Shown piece by piece: positions 1 to 6,598 of a DNA stretch of 14,643 nucleotides (positions within the stretch are counted from its first letter, which is position 1; each line of letters starts with the position of its first letter). Position numbers and translations under genes: made by a program. Source of the DNA: a candidate division WWE3 bacterium RIFOXYC2_FULL_42_13 (GTDB lineage Bacteria; Patescibacteriota; WWE3; UBA101185; UBA10185); contig MEWF01000005.1 in assembly GCA_001773255.1 (NCBI GenBank), positions 1 through 14,643 on the forward strand. The letters run 5' to 3'. The notes below the pieces were generated by a model. The model was given only the letters and a program-made list of their open reading frames with translations. It had not been told where the DNA came from and did no database searches.

Positions 1-45
1 AACTGCGAATGTAAGATATACAAGTGTAAGAATATTTAGATTCAT
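1..45 (-). CDS. N-terminal fragment of an unidentified membrane or secreted protein, cut by the window edge
   Basis: Only 15 codons are visible, reading leftward off the window: MNLNILTLVYLTFAV, a hydrophobic start like a signal peptide or first membrane helix. An AAAGGA ribosome-binding site lies about 8 bases upstream of the ATG, and a sigma-70-type promoter is correctly placed before it. These two signals are the reason for calling it a gene. The product cannot be identified from this much sequence. The opposite strand holds a short competing open stretch (40-165), so confidence is limited. Confidence 0.35.
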   Translation of the reverse strand, partial: MNLNILTLVYLTFAV

Positions 46-67
46 GATGAAATCCTTTCTAATCTCA

Positions 68-95
68 ATGATATCCACCACAAAAATAGCGTCAA
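68..95 (-). promoter_or_regulatory. Promoter for the gene running off the left edge
   Basis: On the minus strand, TTGACG (95-90) and TATCAT (73-68) are separated by 16 bases. The expected transcription start is about 15 bases before the ATG at 45, leaving room for the AAAGGA ribosome-binding site. This is a consensus match read by eye. Confidence 0.4.
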
Positions 96-382
96 GCTCG
101 TACCAGCCGATATAGCCAGAGCAAGCTCCCTTGGATTTGATACACCAACTATTGGACTTACTACCTAGGAACCCAAAAACACCTGACCGGCATTATCAAA
201 AATATTTGAAAATCTCTTTAGCTGGCTAGCGGTGAAAGCTGACATGGAATACTTATATAAAATATAATGCTGGTACTAGCTTTAATCTTCTAATAAAATA
301 GACTGTTGGCGGGGGGGGGAGTGATATTGGAAAATACTTATCCATGTATCCAATGAGTATTTTATCAGAGAAAGGGGGTTTA
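96..382. other. Intergenic stretch with no supported gene
   Basis: No convincing gene was found. A plus-strand frame open from 40 to 165 ends in a protein-like peptide (LVPADIARASSLGFDTPTIG...) before TAG at 166. It has no start codon or ribosome-binding site of its own and could be the remnant of a gene tail. The rest is A+T-rich. There is a run of nine G at 311-319. Confidence 0.3.
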
Positions 383-436
383 TAAAAAACAAAAGCCATA
401 GGATTTCACCTGTTTTCACAGAGTGCCTACGGCTTT
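383..436 (-). terminator. Rho-independent terminator of the small membrane-protein gene
   Basis: On the minus strand, AAAGCCGTAGG (436-426) pairs over 11 positions, one of them G-U, with CCTATGGCTTT (402-392). The loop contains a smaller CTGT/ACAG hairpin. The stem is followed by TGTTTTTTAT. It lies 6 bases past the TAG stop of the gene at 442-681. Confidence 0.75.
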
Positions 437-441
437 GGGTG

Positions 442-681
442 CTAATAGCGCGGGCGGGAAAGGAAGAGGTATACACCCCAGCCAACCAAACCAGACGCGG
501 CACCGAGAGCGATGAAGCCAAATGTGGTCTGACCAAGAATAAGAGAGGCGGCGAAGCCGGAAGACAGGGAGCCACCGAGAAGTTTGCGTGCCCTCTCTTT
601 ACCCAGAATCAGCGCAGTAGCAACAGCCACCACGAGACCACCACCAATGCCCAACAGAATAACGCTTAACACTGGATTCAT
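442..681 (-). CDS. Small hydrophobic membrane protein of unknown function (79 aa)
   Basis: The product is almost entirely membrane-embedded. A first hydrophobic, glycine-rich segment (about residues 3-26) is followed by a basic KERARK turn, and then two further hydrophobic segments (about 38-57 and 60-75) end in a short basic tail. I chose the ATG at 681 (MNPVLSVILLG) over the one at 693 because GGAGG sits 6 bases before it. The gene is free-standing, with its own promoter, a palindrome over the -10/start region and a terminator right after the stop. It is visibly richer in G+C than its surroundings, so it may have been acquired. It resembles no family I can name. A holin-like or accessory membrane protein is possible but unproven. 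The overlapping plus-strand frame at 439-669 lacks comparable signals. Confidence 0.7.
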   Translation of the reverse strand: MNPVLSVILLGIGGGLVVAVATALILGKERARKLLGGSLSSGFAASLILGQTTFGFIALGAASGLVGWGVYLFLSRPRY

Positions 682-735
682 TAAAACCTCCAAATCGGGA
701 TTTTAAGGCGCTAATTTGCGCAAGGATAACGGACT

Positions 736-776
736 ACTATGCCCCATAGTATAGTAGGACTTGGGTATTTCGTCAA
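736..776 (-). promoter_or_regulatory. Sigma-70 promoter with an overlapping palindromic operator
   Basis: On the minus strand, TTGACG (776-771), a 17-base spacer and TATACT (753-748) form a near-consensus promoter for the gene at 442-681. A perfect inverted repeat, ACTATG-CCC-CATAGT (736-750), covers the end of the -10 box and the predicted start near 741. It lies within a longer repeat (CTACTAT/ATAGTAG). That is a typical place for a repressor to bind. Confidence 0.65.
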
Positions 777-886
777 GCCAGAATAACCTTTTGTTAATTA
801 TTTTTGTTGTGGGTAGCACTTTTTACTGGCGGTACCTTTTGGTTAAAATCCGAACTTTTTTTGACGAAAATCCAGATTTTGAAAAT

Positions 887-899
887 TGGCGGAGGGAGT
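887..899 (-). repeat. 13-base copy of the tRNA-Ser(CGA) 3' end
   Basis: TGGCGGAGGGAGT is identical to 1681-1693, the CCA end and acceptor arm of tRNA-Ser(CGA). It is not part of an intact tRNA. It could be an old attachment-site scar or chance. Confidence 0.4.
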
Positions 900-1029
900 T
901 TTACTCCGTAAAGCATTTCCACTCGCCACACTCGCAGAAAAAGTGTTATTCGAACCTCAGCTGAAGCTAGATACAATCAACTTCCCTCAAGCAAAAAATA
1001 TCCGGCGGTAAACGTCGGCCACTTTTTGC

Positions 1030-1046
1030 TGGCGGAGGGCGTGGGA
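1030..1046 (-). repeat. 17-base imperfect copy of the tRNA-Ser(CGA) 3' end, candidate attachment-site scar
   Basis: Positions 1030-1046 match 1681-1697 at 16 of 17 bases; the mismatch is C1040 against A1691. The copy has the same orientation as the tRNA gene and lies 651 bases from it. The nucleotidyltransferase gene lies exactly between the two copies. A 3'-terminal tRNA duplication is the usual footprint of tRNA-targeted integration. Confidence 0.5.
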
Positions 1047-1102
1047 CGCACTTGGAACTTTTTTCAGTAAAACTCCAATAACCCTCCCTAACCTGTAGAT
1101 AG

Positions 1103-1108
1103 TATAAT
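1103..1108 (+). promoter_or_regulatory. -10 box placed for a leaderless transcript
   Basis: A perfect TATAAT ends 7 bases before the ATG at 1116, so transcription would begin at or next to the start codon. It overlaps the alternative ATG at 1107, which argues against that start. No good -35 box is seen at the expected distance. Confidence 0.5.
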
Positions 1109-1115
1109 GGCTTTA

Positions 1116-1628
1116 ATGGCAAAAGGTAAAATCAATTTACTGCAAGAACTACCCAGCATTGTTAATAAGCATAAGAAAAGAGGTAAAACTATTGGTTTAA
1201 TTACAGGATGTTTTGATATTTTACACATTGGTCATATTGAACTATTTCAATCAGCAAAAAGGCAGGTGGATATCTTAATAGTAGGTGTTGAAAATGACGA
1301 AACAATAAGAAGGTCAAAAGGTGCAAACAGGCCAGTAAACAACCAAGATGCCAGATTAAGATTTCTGGAAGCAGTACAACATATCGATTATGTATTTCCG
1401 ATAATTGATACTTTTGACTACAGCAACGATAAAGAGGCAACAAAAATACATAATAATATTCTCAAAACAATATTGCCACATTTTCTCATAACTACAAAAA
1501 AAGCAGACAGATATTGGAAAAACAAAGAAAAAAGGGCTAATAAATTCGGCGTTCAATTACTTGATATAGATTACGAAAAATCACACTCAACTACTAAAAT
1601 TGTTGAGCAGCTACTTTCTGAAATTTAG
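1116..1628 (+). CDS. Cytidylyltransferase-like nucleotidyltransferase (RfaE2/TagD type)
   Basis: A predicted cytoplasmic enzyme of the HIGH-motif nucleotidyltransferase superfamily, whose members transfer AMP or CMP from a nucleotide triphosphate onto a phosphorylated small molecule. The N-terminal third has TGCFDILHIGHIELF with the HxGH motif, then the VDILIVGVENDETIRRSKG segment, a conserved R-x-RFLEAV helix and IDYVF. Near the C-terminus HSTTKIVEQL resembles the second catalytic/binding motif. At 170 aa it is a single-domain form. The substrate cannot be read from the sequence; sugar-phosphate, glycerol-phosphate or FAD-synthetase-like roles are all possible. I place the start at the ATG at 1116 because TATAAT overlaps the upstream ATG at 1107. 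The gene is very A+T-rich and lies between a tRNA-Ser gene and a partial copy of that tRNA's 3' end, both hints of transfer. Confidence 0.85.
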   Translation: MAKGKINLLQELPSIVNKHKKRGKTIGLITGCFDILHIGHIELFQSAKRQVDILIVGVENDETIRRSKGANRPVNNQDARLRFLEAVQHIDYVFPIIDTFDYSNDKEATKIHNNILKTILPHFLITTKKADRYWKNKEKRANKFGVQLLDIDYEKSHSTTKIVEQLLSEI

Positions 1629-1680
1629 TAAAATTAACTTTGGAACTGATAATTTCCCGAAATATCAATATAATCGTACT

Positions 1681-1771
1681 TGGCGGAGGGAGTGGGATTC
1701 GAACCCACGTGTGAGTTGCCCCACGCTTGGTTTTCGAGACCAGCCCGGTATGACCACTTCGGTATCCCTCC
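1681..1771 (-). tRNA. tRNA-Ser (anticodon CGA), reads UCG
   Basis: The acceptor arm GGAGGGA/TCCCTCC, discriminator G and an encoded CCA are present. The anticodon loop CTCGAAA gives CGA. A long variable arm, as expected for class II tRNA-Ser, and the T-loop GTTCGAATC are also present. The first anticodon-stem pair looks like a C-A mismatch. A TATACT -10 box on the minus strand (1789-1784) is suitably placed upstream. Confidence 0.93.
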
Positions 1772-1813
1772 AAAGTCGAATAAAGTATACAGCATTGGTA
1801 GAATAAAGGCACC

Positions 1814-2122
1814 ATGGAGGCACAAACGAGCTTTAAAGACAGGGTATTAGAAGAGGTACGAAAAATCCCAAAAGGCTCGGTTGCGAGCTATGGTCAAATC
1901 GCCCTTTTTGCCGGAAAACCAAGAGGGGCAAGAGAAGTCGGCTGGATTCTAAACCGCTGGGGAGATGACGGAATTACACCTTGGTGGAGAATTATAAATG
2001 CAAAAGGTTATATAAGTATTAAACACAATGAGATTTCAGCGTTAGAACAGAAAAGGTTACTCGAAAAAGATGGCGTCGAAGTCGGTGAAGATTTCAGCGT
2101 TAGCAAGTCCCGGTTTATCTAA
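1814..2122 (+). CDS. Alkyltransferase-like protein (ATL; MGMT-family without the catalytic cysteine)
   Basis: A 102-aa protein consisting of the DNA-binding, active-site domain of O6-methylguanine-DNA methyltransferase alone. The family landmarks are in order: IPKGSVASYGQIA with the base-flipping tyrosine, GAREVGWILNR with the arginine finger, then PWWRII where true methyltransferases have PCHRV. The alkyl-accepting cysteine is therefore tryptophan, as in ATL proteins, and the following histidine is also tryptophan. ATL proteins bind O6-alkylguanine without repairing it and pass the lesion to nucleotide excision repair. That role is known for the family and is inferred here. A weak AAGG precedes the ATG. 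The gene diverges from tRNA-Ser(CGA) and converges on the sigma-factor operon. Confidence 0.85.
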   Translation: MEAQTSFKDRVLEEVRKIPKGSVASYGQIALFAGKPRGAREVGWILNRWGDDGITPWWRIINAKGYISIKHNEISALEQKRLLEKDGVEVGEDFSVSKSRFI

Positions 2123-2152
2123 TCTTTTTACCCGACAATCCAGGCACTTATT

Positions 2153-2638
2153 TTACCTACTGTACCTCGGTATATGTTGGATCCTTGCCCCATCTGTTTG
2201 ATTTACATTGTAAAGTCTTCTCATCGGTCCTCTTTTTGACCAAATATCATTTAGGCCGGATAAGTTAATAATTAGTGCGGACAGTATTATTGCAGCCACT
2301 AACGTTCCTGCAACAAGAGGAAAATTTTTCTTGTAGGAAAAGTCGTACCTTTTGAGAACCAAGATGCCTAGAATAACAAATGCCACAGCGAGTAAAGGCA
2401 CCCATAGAGGGAACGACTCCAGCATCATGTTTATTCTTCCTGTTCCGGGACCCTGTTTTCTTATTAAAAATAAGGTGAGGTTAGTAAGGAATACTGCGCC
2501 TACTATCATTCCTGTGAGCCCCGCAAAGGATAGCACCGACCCCAATATAAAATACCATCTCGGTTTCATTTTCACTTTCCCGGATAACACCTGTTCCATT
2601 ATTTTATTTTCGATATTTATTTCGCTTTTGTTTGACAT
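2153..2638 (-). CDS. Membrane protein encoded with the ECF sigma factor, putative anti-sigma partner
   Basis: A 161-aa protein with about 28 polar N-terminal residues (ENKIMEQVLSGKVKMKPRW) followed by three hydrophobic segments near residues 30-60, 76-96 and 106-127 and a basic tail. Its start overlaps the end of the sigma-factor gene by 22 bases, so the two are very likely translated from one mRNA and possibly coupled. In ECF operons the downstream membrane protein is usually the anti-sigma factor, with a cytosolic N-terminus that holds the sigma factor. The short N-terminal tail fits that layout, but no zinc-binding HxxxCxxC motif is seen. The role is therefore inferred from position only. 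Confidence 0.7.
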   Translation of the reverse strand: MSNKSEINIENKIMEQVLSGKVKMKPRWYFILGSVLSFAGLTGMIVGAVFLTNLTLFLIRKQGPGTGRINMMLESFPLWVPLLAVAFVILGILVLKRYDFSYKKNFPLVAGTLVAAIILSALIINLSGLNDIWSKRGPMRRLYNVNQTDGARIQHIPRYSR

Positions 2639-3165
2639 ATTTTCTTTAAAATATTTTTTGCCCTATTAATTCTAGTTGCCACAGTACCCATAGGGATTCT
2701 TAAAATGTCGCTTATCTCTTCATACGATTTATCATCAAGATAGTACAGCGATAAAGGTTCGCGGTAAATTAGACCCATCTCTTTAATACAATCACGGGCG
2801 TGGGATACAAGTTCGTTTTTTATATACAAATCTTCTAAATCTACCCCGCTGTCGAAATCCATATCCGGGTTAATTCTTACATCCTTCTTGTGCTTATCAA
2901 TTAGATTCATAGCTTCGTTATGAACAATCCGGTAGACCCAACTGGAAAACTTCTTTTTAGTGTCAAACCCGTTTAGATTAACGTATGCTTTTATTAAAGA
3001 CTGCTGAACCGCGTCACTTGCTTTCTCGTGATCTCCGATTAGATACTCTGCATATCTCATAAGCTTAGTTTGGTATCTTTTAACAAGGAGGGCATACAGT
3101 TCTTTATTGTCAGCCCTGACAATCTCAACAATTTCTTCATCTGTTTTAATATTAAAATCTTCCAT
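2617..3165 (-). CDS. ECF-type RNA polymerase sigma factor
   Basis: An 182-aa sigma-70-family protein limited to regions 2 and 4. Region 2 (about residues 15-95) has the SDAVQQSLIKAYVNLNGFD and FSSWVYRIVHNEAMNLID segments that match the core-binding and -10 recognition helices. Region 4 (about 120-178) has PLSLYYLDDKSYEEISDIL followed by IPMGTVATRINRAKNILKK, the -35-binding helix-turn-helix. It directs RNA polymerase to a stress or envelope regulon, still to be defined. It is the middle gene of a three-gene minus-strand cluster: a secreted protein upstream, with a hairpin in the gap, and a membrane partner overlapping its 3' end. No clear ribosome-binding site is seen before the ATG. Confidence 0.93.
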   Translation of the reverse strand: MEDFNIKTDEEIVEIVRADNKELYALLVKRYQTKLMRYAEYLIGDHEKASDAVQQSLIKAYVNLNGFDTKKKFSSWVYRIVHNEAMNLIDKHKKDVRINPDMDFDSGVDLEDLYIKNELVSHARDCIKEMGLIYREPLSLYYLDDKSYEEISDILRIPMGTVATRINRAKNILKKICQTKAK

Positions 3166-3188
3166 GACGTTTTCATCATTTTACATTA

Positions 3189-3215
3189 TGCCCCGTCTAC
3201 CGATTAGACAGGGCA
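3189..3215 (-). promoter_or_regulatory. Hairpin between the secreted-protein and sigma-factor genes
   Basis: An inverted repeat (TGCCC/GGGCA and GTCTA/TAGAC around one mismatch, 5-base loop) sits in the 67-base gap. No T-run follows on the minus strand, so it looks more like an mRNA-stabilising or processing hairpin, giving different levels of the two products, than a full terminator. Confidence 0.45.
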
Positions 3216-3232
3216 CGTTTGTAATTTTATTC

Positions 3233-3610
3233 TTAGCGGTTGGCGTTTCTTCCAAAACCACCACCCATTCCTCTACCCGAACCATTGTGGAATCCTAACC
3301 CCAATTCCTGTCTTATCGCGTTGGCTTCGTCGGTTTTTCCCTCTAATGCAAATTTGTGGGCTTCTGCAAATCGAGAAAAGTTCTGCTCATTTATTACTTG
3401 TGAGGCCATACCTCTTCCTCCCATAAGCTCCTTCCAAGAATTGTAGTCATTGTTCTCAAATGCGGCTGTCATTGCCGCGTGTCTTTCCTCGGAATAGTAA
3501 GAACCTTGCACAGTAGGATCTCCTCTGTATGCTAAAGCCTTACCGGAAGTAAGCGCTAATCCGCCCAGTAATAGACTGAGTGAACCTAATATAATTATTT
3601 TTTTATTCAT
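3233..3610 (-). CDS. Small secreted protein of unknown function, first gene of the sigma-factor cluster
   Basis: A 125-aa protein with a clear signal peptide: MNKK, a hydrophobic core (IIILGSLSLLLGGLALTSG) and an ALA-type cleavage site near residue 27. The mature part has a helical, charged middle (ERHAAMTAAFENNDYNSWKE, then NFSRFAEAHKFALEGKTDEAN) and a glycine- and arginine-rich end. It acts outside the cytoplasmic membrane. A very strong AAGGAGGTG ribosome-binding site lies 8 bases before the ATG, so high expression is expected. Being first in the cluster, before an ECF sigma factor, it may be a regulon target or signal component. A similarity in layout to small CpxP/Spy-like envelope stress proteins is only suggestive; no LTxxQ motif is seen. 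Confidence 0.75.
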   Translation of the reverse strand: MNKKIIILGSLSLLLGGLALTSGKALAYRGDPTVQGSYYSEERHAAMTAAFENNDYNSWKELMGGRGMASQVINEQNFSRFAEAHKFALEGKTDEANAIRQELGLGFHNGSGRGMGGGFGRNANR

Positions 3611-3639
3611 TCTAATTTCACCTCCTTAATTATTAACCC

Positions 3640-3651
3640 GTACACATGTAC
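3640..3651 (-). promoter_or_regulatory. Inverted repeat upstream of the secreted-protein gene
   Basis: GTACA-N2-TGTAC lies 30 bases before the start codon. It is flanked by a wider, offset pair of half-sites (ACCTGTA and TACGGGT on the minus strand). It could be an operator or part of an ECF-dependent control region. No standard -35/-10 pair is convincing here. Confidence 0.3.
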
Positions 3652-3721
3652 TACAGGTGAGGAGATGATTTTCTTTCAATTAATCTGGAATGGCTGTTTG
3701 TGTGAAAACAAACAAAAATTT

Positions 3722-3797
3722 TGGTGGACCGTAGCGGAATCGAACCGCTGATCTCCGCAATGCGAATGCGGCGCTCTACCAACTGAGCTAACGGCCC
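3722..3797 (-). tRNA. tRNA-Ala (anticodon CGC), reads GCG
   Basis: A 76-base cloverleaf: acceptor GGGCCGT/ACGGTCC with one G-U pair, discriminator A and encoded CCA. The anticodon loop is TTCGCAT on a CCGCA/TGCGG stem, and the T-loop is GTTCGATTC. A weak promoter (TTGGCA 834-829, 16-base spacer, TGAAAT 812-807, in the 3800s) lies just upstream on the minus strand. Confidence 0.95.
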
Positions 3798-3864
3798 TCG
3801 TGCAACATTTCAAACGCCCGGGATAACTTGCCAATATTACCTTATACGATGCCAAAATCCAAAC

Positions 3865-5571
3865 TTAGCGGTTGTGGTTCCACACAGGGTGTGCGTGCCC
3901 TAAAGCTTTTCTCTCTTTAAGATAAGCGACGTGCTCCTCCCGCTTGGAATTCAGTTTTTCGACATCAAACCCTGCCTCGCTGATAACTTTAACTGCAAAC
4001 TCTCCCCCGACAAAATGAGGTAAAATCACGTAGGTTGCGCCGCACTCATAAAGTCTGATGGCGTCGTCTATATTGTAAGAAAGAAGCAAAACAAGTGAAT
4101 CTTTATTTTCCGAGCGCACTTTGTTTACCAAAAAGTTGTTTGTTTCAAATTCCGGGATAGTAGAAATAACTATCTTCGCCCTTCCTATCGAAATTTCTTC
4201 CAAAAACTCGCTGTCCTCCGCATCGCCGTAAATGCAGTTAATACCTTTTTCTGTTAATTCCTTAATGATGTCAGGGTCGAAATCAATCGCCAAAAACTGC
4301 GTCCCAAATTCCTTAAATATTTTTACGAAATCGTACCCTGCCCTGTTGCAACCGAACAAAACAGTGTCGTAGACACGGGCGGAATCGCTTTCGGCGGCGG
4401 GCGCCCTATTTTCAAATATTTTTAAAAACGGAATAAATAGCGGGTAAATTTTTTCAGAGTACACAATTGAGTAGGACGACATGGCTATACTAAAAAATCC
4501 CAAAATTGTAATTACGCTTACAACCTCCTCCGATACGTGCCCAACCTTTAGACCCAGAAGCACGAAAATCATAGAAAATTCACTTATCTGGGCTAAGCTT
4601 GCCCCGGTTAAGAAGGCCGTCTTTTTGGAATAGCCTAGAATTTCAACCAGTATCCCTAGTATTAACGGTTTCCCGACTAATACAAAAGCCGCCAAAATAG
4701 AAAGGGGCACAAACATTCCCGACAGGGTGTCAAAAGAAATCGAGTACCCGAGGGAAATAAAAAACATAACAATGAAAAAATCCCGGAGAGGTTTAAGGCG
4801 CGAACTTATTTCTGAGCTATACGGCAAAATCGACAGGGAAACTCCCGCGACCAGGGCGCCGATCTCAATTGAAAAGCCGAGTGCCCCGAATAGTGTAGCC
4901 AAACCAAATCCCCATGCTAACGAGAAGAGGAATAAATACTCCTGGGAACGGGCAAAAAATGTTCCCAACGCGGGCATCACATAGTAGCTGACCAGGGAAA
5001 TTACCAATATCACAGCCAGGCCTTTGACGATTAACAAAAGAAAAGACGACACTCCTTCGTTTCCACCGGCTATTCCAGAAACTGCAATTAAAACCACGGC
5101 TGCAAGAATGTCCTGAAGAAGCAGAATTCCTATAGTCAGACGGCCGTACAATTTTTCCAGGTCTTTTTTATCGGAGAGAAATTTCAGAACAACAATTGTG
5201 CTGCTGAAGGACAGAGCTATTCCTATATATAAACTTTCTATTTCAGAGAAATTTAACAACCGTGCTAAAAGAAATCCAAAGAAGGCCGTAAATAAAACCT
5301 GTAGAAATCCGATTAAAAAGGAGGTCGTACCGAAACTTTTTAGTTCCTTAGGATTAAGATGCAGCCCGACAATAAAAAGCAGAATTGCGATGCCCATTTG
5401 AGAAAAAACGGACATGGCTTCATCTGACCTTAGTACCCCGAATACATGGGGACCAAGAAGTATGCCTGTAAGAACGTATCCGATAACGATGGGTTGCTTG
5501 AGAACGCGCATTACACCTGCGAGGGCAGCCGCTACTACAATGATCACACTAAGTTCGGTGAACAGGTTCAT
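3865..5571 (-). CDS. CPA2-family monovalent cation:proton antiporter with TrkA-N domain (KefB/KefC type)
   Basis: A 568-aa inner-membrane transporter predicted to exchange K+ or Na+ for H+. Residues 1 to about 385 form the Na+/H+ exchanger domain with about a dozen hydrophobic helices, starting with the typical GYVLTGILLGP motif and including GIALSFSSTIVVLKFL and LGFSIEIGALVAGVSLS. From about residue 400 a cytosolic TrkA-N (RCK) domain follows, with an FGCNRAGYDF nucleotide-binding loop and the IDFDPD acidic residue that would contact NAD(H). The order and length match KefB/KefC-like proteins. No TrkA-C domain is evident. It is transcribed alone on the minus strand, just upstream of tRNA-Ala. 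No good ribosome-binding site precedes the ATG. The ion cannot be settled from sequence. Confidence 0.92.
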   Translation of the reverse strand: MNLFTELSVIIVVAAALAGVMRVLKQPIVIGYVLTGILLGPHVFGVLRSDEAMSVFSQMGIAILLFIVGLHLNPKELKSFGTTSFLIGFLQVLFTAFFGFLLARLLNFSEIESLYIGIALSFSSTIVVLKFLSDKKDLEKLYGRLTIGILLLQDILAAVVLIAVSGIAGGNEGVSSFLLLIVKGLAVILVISLVSYYVMPALGTFFARSQEYLFLFSLAWGFGLATLFGALGFSIEIGALVAGVSLSILPYSSEISSRLKPLRDFFIVMFFISLGYSISFDTLSGMFVPLSILAAFVLVGKPLILGILVEILGYSKKTAFLTGASLAQISEFSMIFVLLGLKVGHVSEEVVSVITILGFFSIAMSSYSIVYSEKIYPLFIPFLKIFENRAPAAESDSARVYDTVLFGCNRAGYDFVKIFKEFGTQFLAIDFDPDIIKELTEKGINCIYGDAEDSEFLEEISIGRAKIVISTIPEFETNNFLVNKVRSENKDSLVLLLSYNIDDAIRLYECGATYVILPHFVGGEFAVKVISEAGFDVEKLNSKREEHVAYLKERKALGHAHPVWNHNR

Positions 5572-5674
5572 GTATTTATTAGTTTAAGGCAATTGGGTTG
5601 GTTTGGGAATAAACAGCAGGTACCTCACGTTGCCTTTTATTGCTATCAATTTTCCGCAAGACTTATATTTATAT

Positions 5675-6082
5675 CTACTGCGGTTCTCTTTGCAAGTATC
5701 CTTCGTATGAGATAAATCCACCGTCCAGTATGGTGGATCGAGATTTTATTAACTCTGTCAGGAACCGCTCATTATTGTAGACTGTGTCTCTATGCCCTCC
5801 GACGTAAAGAACTTTTATCTCCGCGGTTAAATTATATCTATAGTAAACTATGCGCGCCCCTTCTCTTTTGCTTAAATTTAAATGCGGTAAATTAATGTAT
5901 GCATGCCAAATCCTATTAGAACTATCGCCATCAAATCCTCGCATAGGGTATTCTCCAGGAAGCTGATTATCCTCGTTAAGAAGCTTTAGAATTCTCTTAA
6001 ACTCGATTCCTAAGCCTGGGTAAATTCTTTTACGGGAACATCTAACCAAATCTTTTTCGAGAACGTCATTATTAATCAACAT
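5675..6082 (-). CDS. RelE/ParE-like toxin of a Panacea toxin-antitoxin pair
   Basis: A 135-aa protein with a RelE/ParE-style core in the C-terminal half: GARIVYYRYN (strand), then EIKVLYVGGHRDTVYNN, matching the family's R-hydrophobic-Y strand followed by a hydrophobic strand and a basic residue. The N-terminal half contains RKRIYPGLGIEFKRILKLL. RelE-type toxins cleave mRNA on the ribosome, whereas ParE types attack gyrase; the sequence does not decide which. I use the ATG at 6082 because the longer frame would run deep into the antitoxin gene. With this start the two genes overlap by 11 bases, typical of toxin-antitoxin pairs. Here the antitoxin is first and the toxin second. Confidence 0.65.
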   Translation of the reverse strand: MLINNDVLEKDLVRCSRKRIYPGLGIEFKRILKLLNEDNQLPGEYPMRGFDGDSSNRIWHAYINLPHLNLSKREGARIVYYRYNLTAEIKVLYVGGHRDTVYNNERFLTELIKSRSTILDGGFISYEGYLQREPQ

Positions 6083-6578
6083 CCTCGATATCCATCTCTC
6101 CGAAAGTATTCCTATAAAGAGCCAGATGGTAGGGAATCTCTTCATTAAGTTCCACCATTTTGTACGGCGGTTCAGCTTGCGCTTTTAATTCAAGTTCTTT
6201 TGCCGTAGACAATTTGTATTCGTTCGTGATAGTCTCGATTAATTCAAGTTCTTTAGGAGTAAAAACACTCAAGTCTGGGGAAACTTTAGCAATAATAGTA
6301 GAGGGTATGTACTCAGCAGGCTGCTCGCCAACCTCCAACATATTTCTAGACACCATATCATCTAATATATCGTAAAATCTGACAGGCATGGGACCGTAGA
6401 AGTATTTTTTGTACTTTTCCCCTGAGATAGGTTCCTGTAAAAGTTCGTACGCAGTAAAATCTACAAAATACATCAACTTTGCCAACTTCTTTTTACCTAA
6501 ATGGAGGGGTATATTACTGGCAAAGTACAATATTAAAGCTTCTAGTTTTGTCTGGGCAGCGCCTTTTTTAATACTCAT
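6072..6578 (-). CDS. Panacea-domain (SocA/DUF4065-like) antitoxin
   Basis: A 168-aa soluble protein. Residues about 25-75 carry the characteristic pattern LGKKKLAKLMYFVDFTAYEL, then a PISGEKYKKYFYGPMPVRFY stretch, which I recognise as the Panacea (DUF4065, SocA-like) fold. This domain is known as an antitoxin module that neutralises many unrelated toxins by direct binding. The C-terminal half is helical and charged (FTPKELELIETITNEY, LSTAKELELKAQAEPP). It precedes and overlaps a RelE/ParE-like toxin gene, which supports the assignment. An AGGA ribosome-binding site lies about 9 bases before the ATG. The promoter carries three TTATAC repeats that could mediate autorepression. Confidence 0.8.
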   Translation of the reverse strand: MSIKKGAAQTKLEALILYFASNIPLHLGKKKLAKLMYFVDFTAYELLQEPISGEKYKKYFYGPMPVRFYDILDDMVSRNMLEVGEQPAEYIPSTIIAKVSPDLSVFTPKELELIETITNEYKLSTAKELELKAQAEPPYKMVELNEEIPYHLALYRNTFGEMDIEDVD

Positions 6579-6598
6579 TTATACATTCCTAACAAAAT

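Larger units (their letters stand above)
777..1102. other. Non-coding stretch with tRNA-Ser 3'-end remnants and a small hairpin
   Basis: No credible gene was found. Short frames on both strands (761-964 plus, 794-976 minus) have no ribosome-binding site and poor composition. It holds two partial copies of a tRNA-Ser 3' end (listed separately). It also has a small hairpin, CCGGCG/CGTCGG (1002-1018), with an A-run on its left that would read as a weak minus-strand terminator. Confidence 0.4.

Noticed and set aside
439..669. Plus-strand 76-codon frame opposite the small membrane protein
   Set aside because: It has no ribosome-binding site or promoter, and its composition is that of an antisense shadow. 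The minus strand has full expression signals.
1107..1115. ATG at 1107 as start of the nucleotidyltransferase
   Set aside because: It overlaps a perfect TATAAT box and has no ribosome-binding site. The ATG at 1116 fits a leaderless start.
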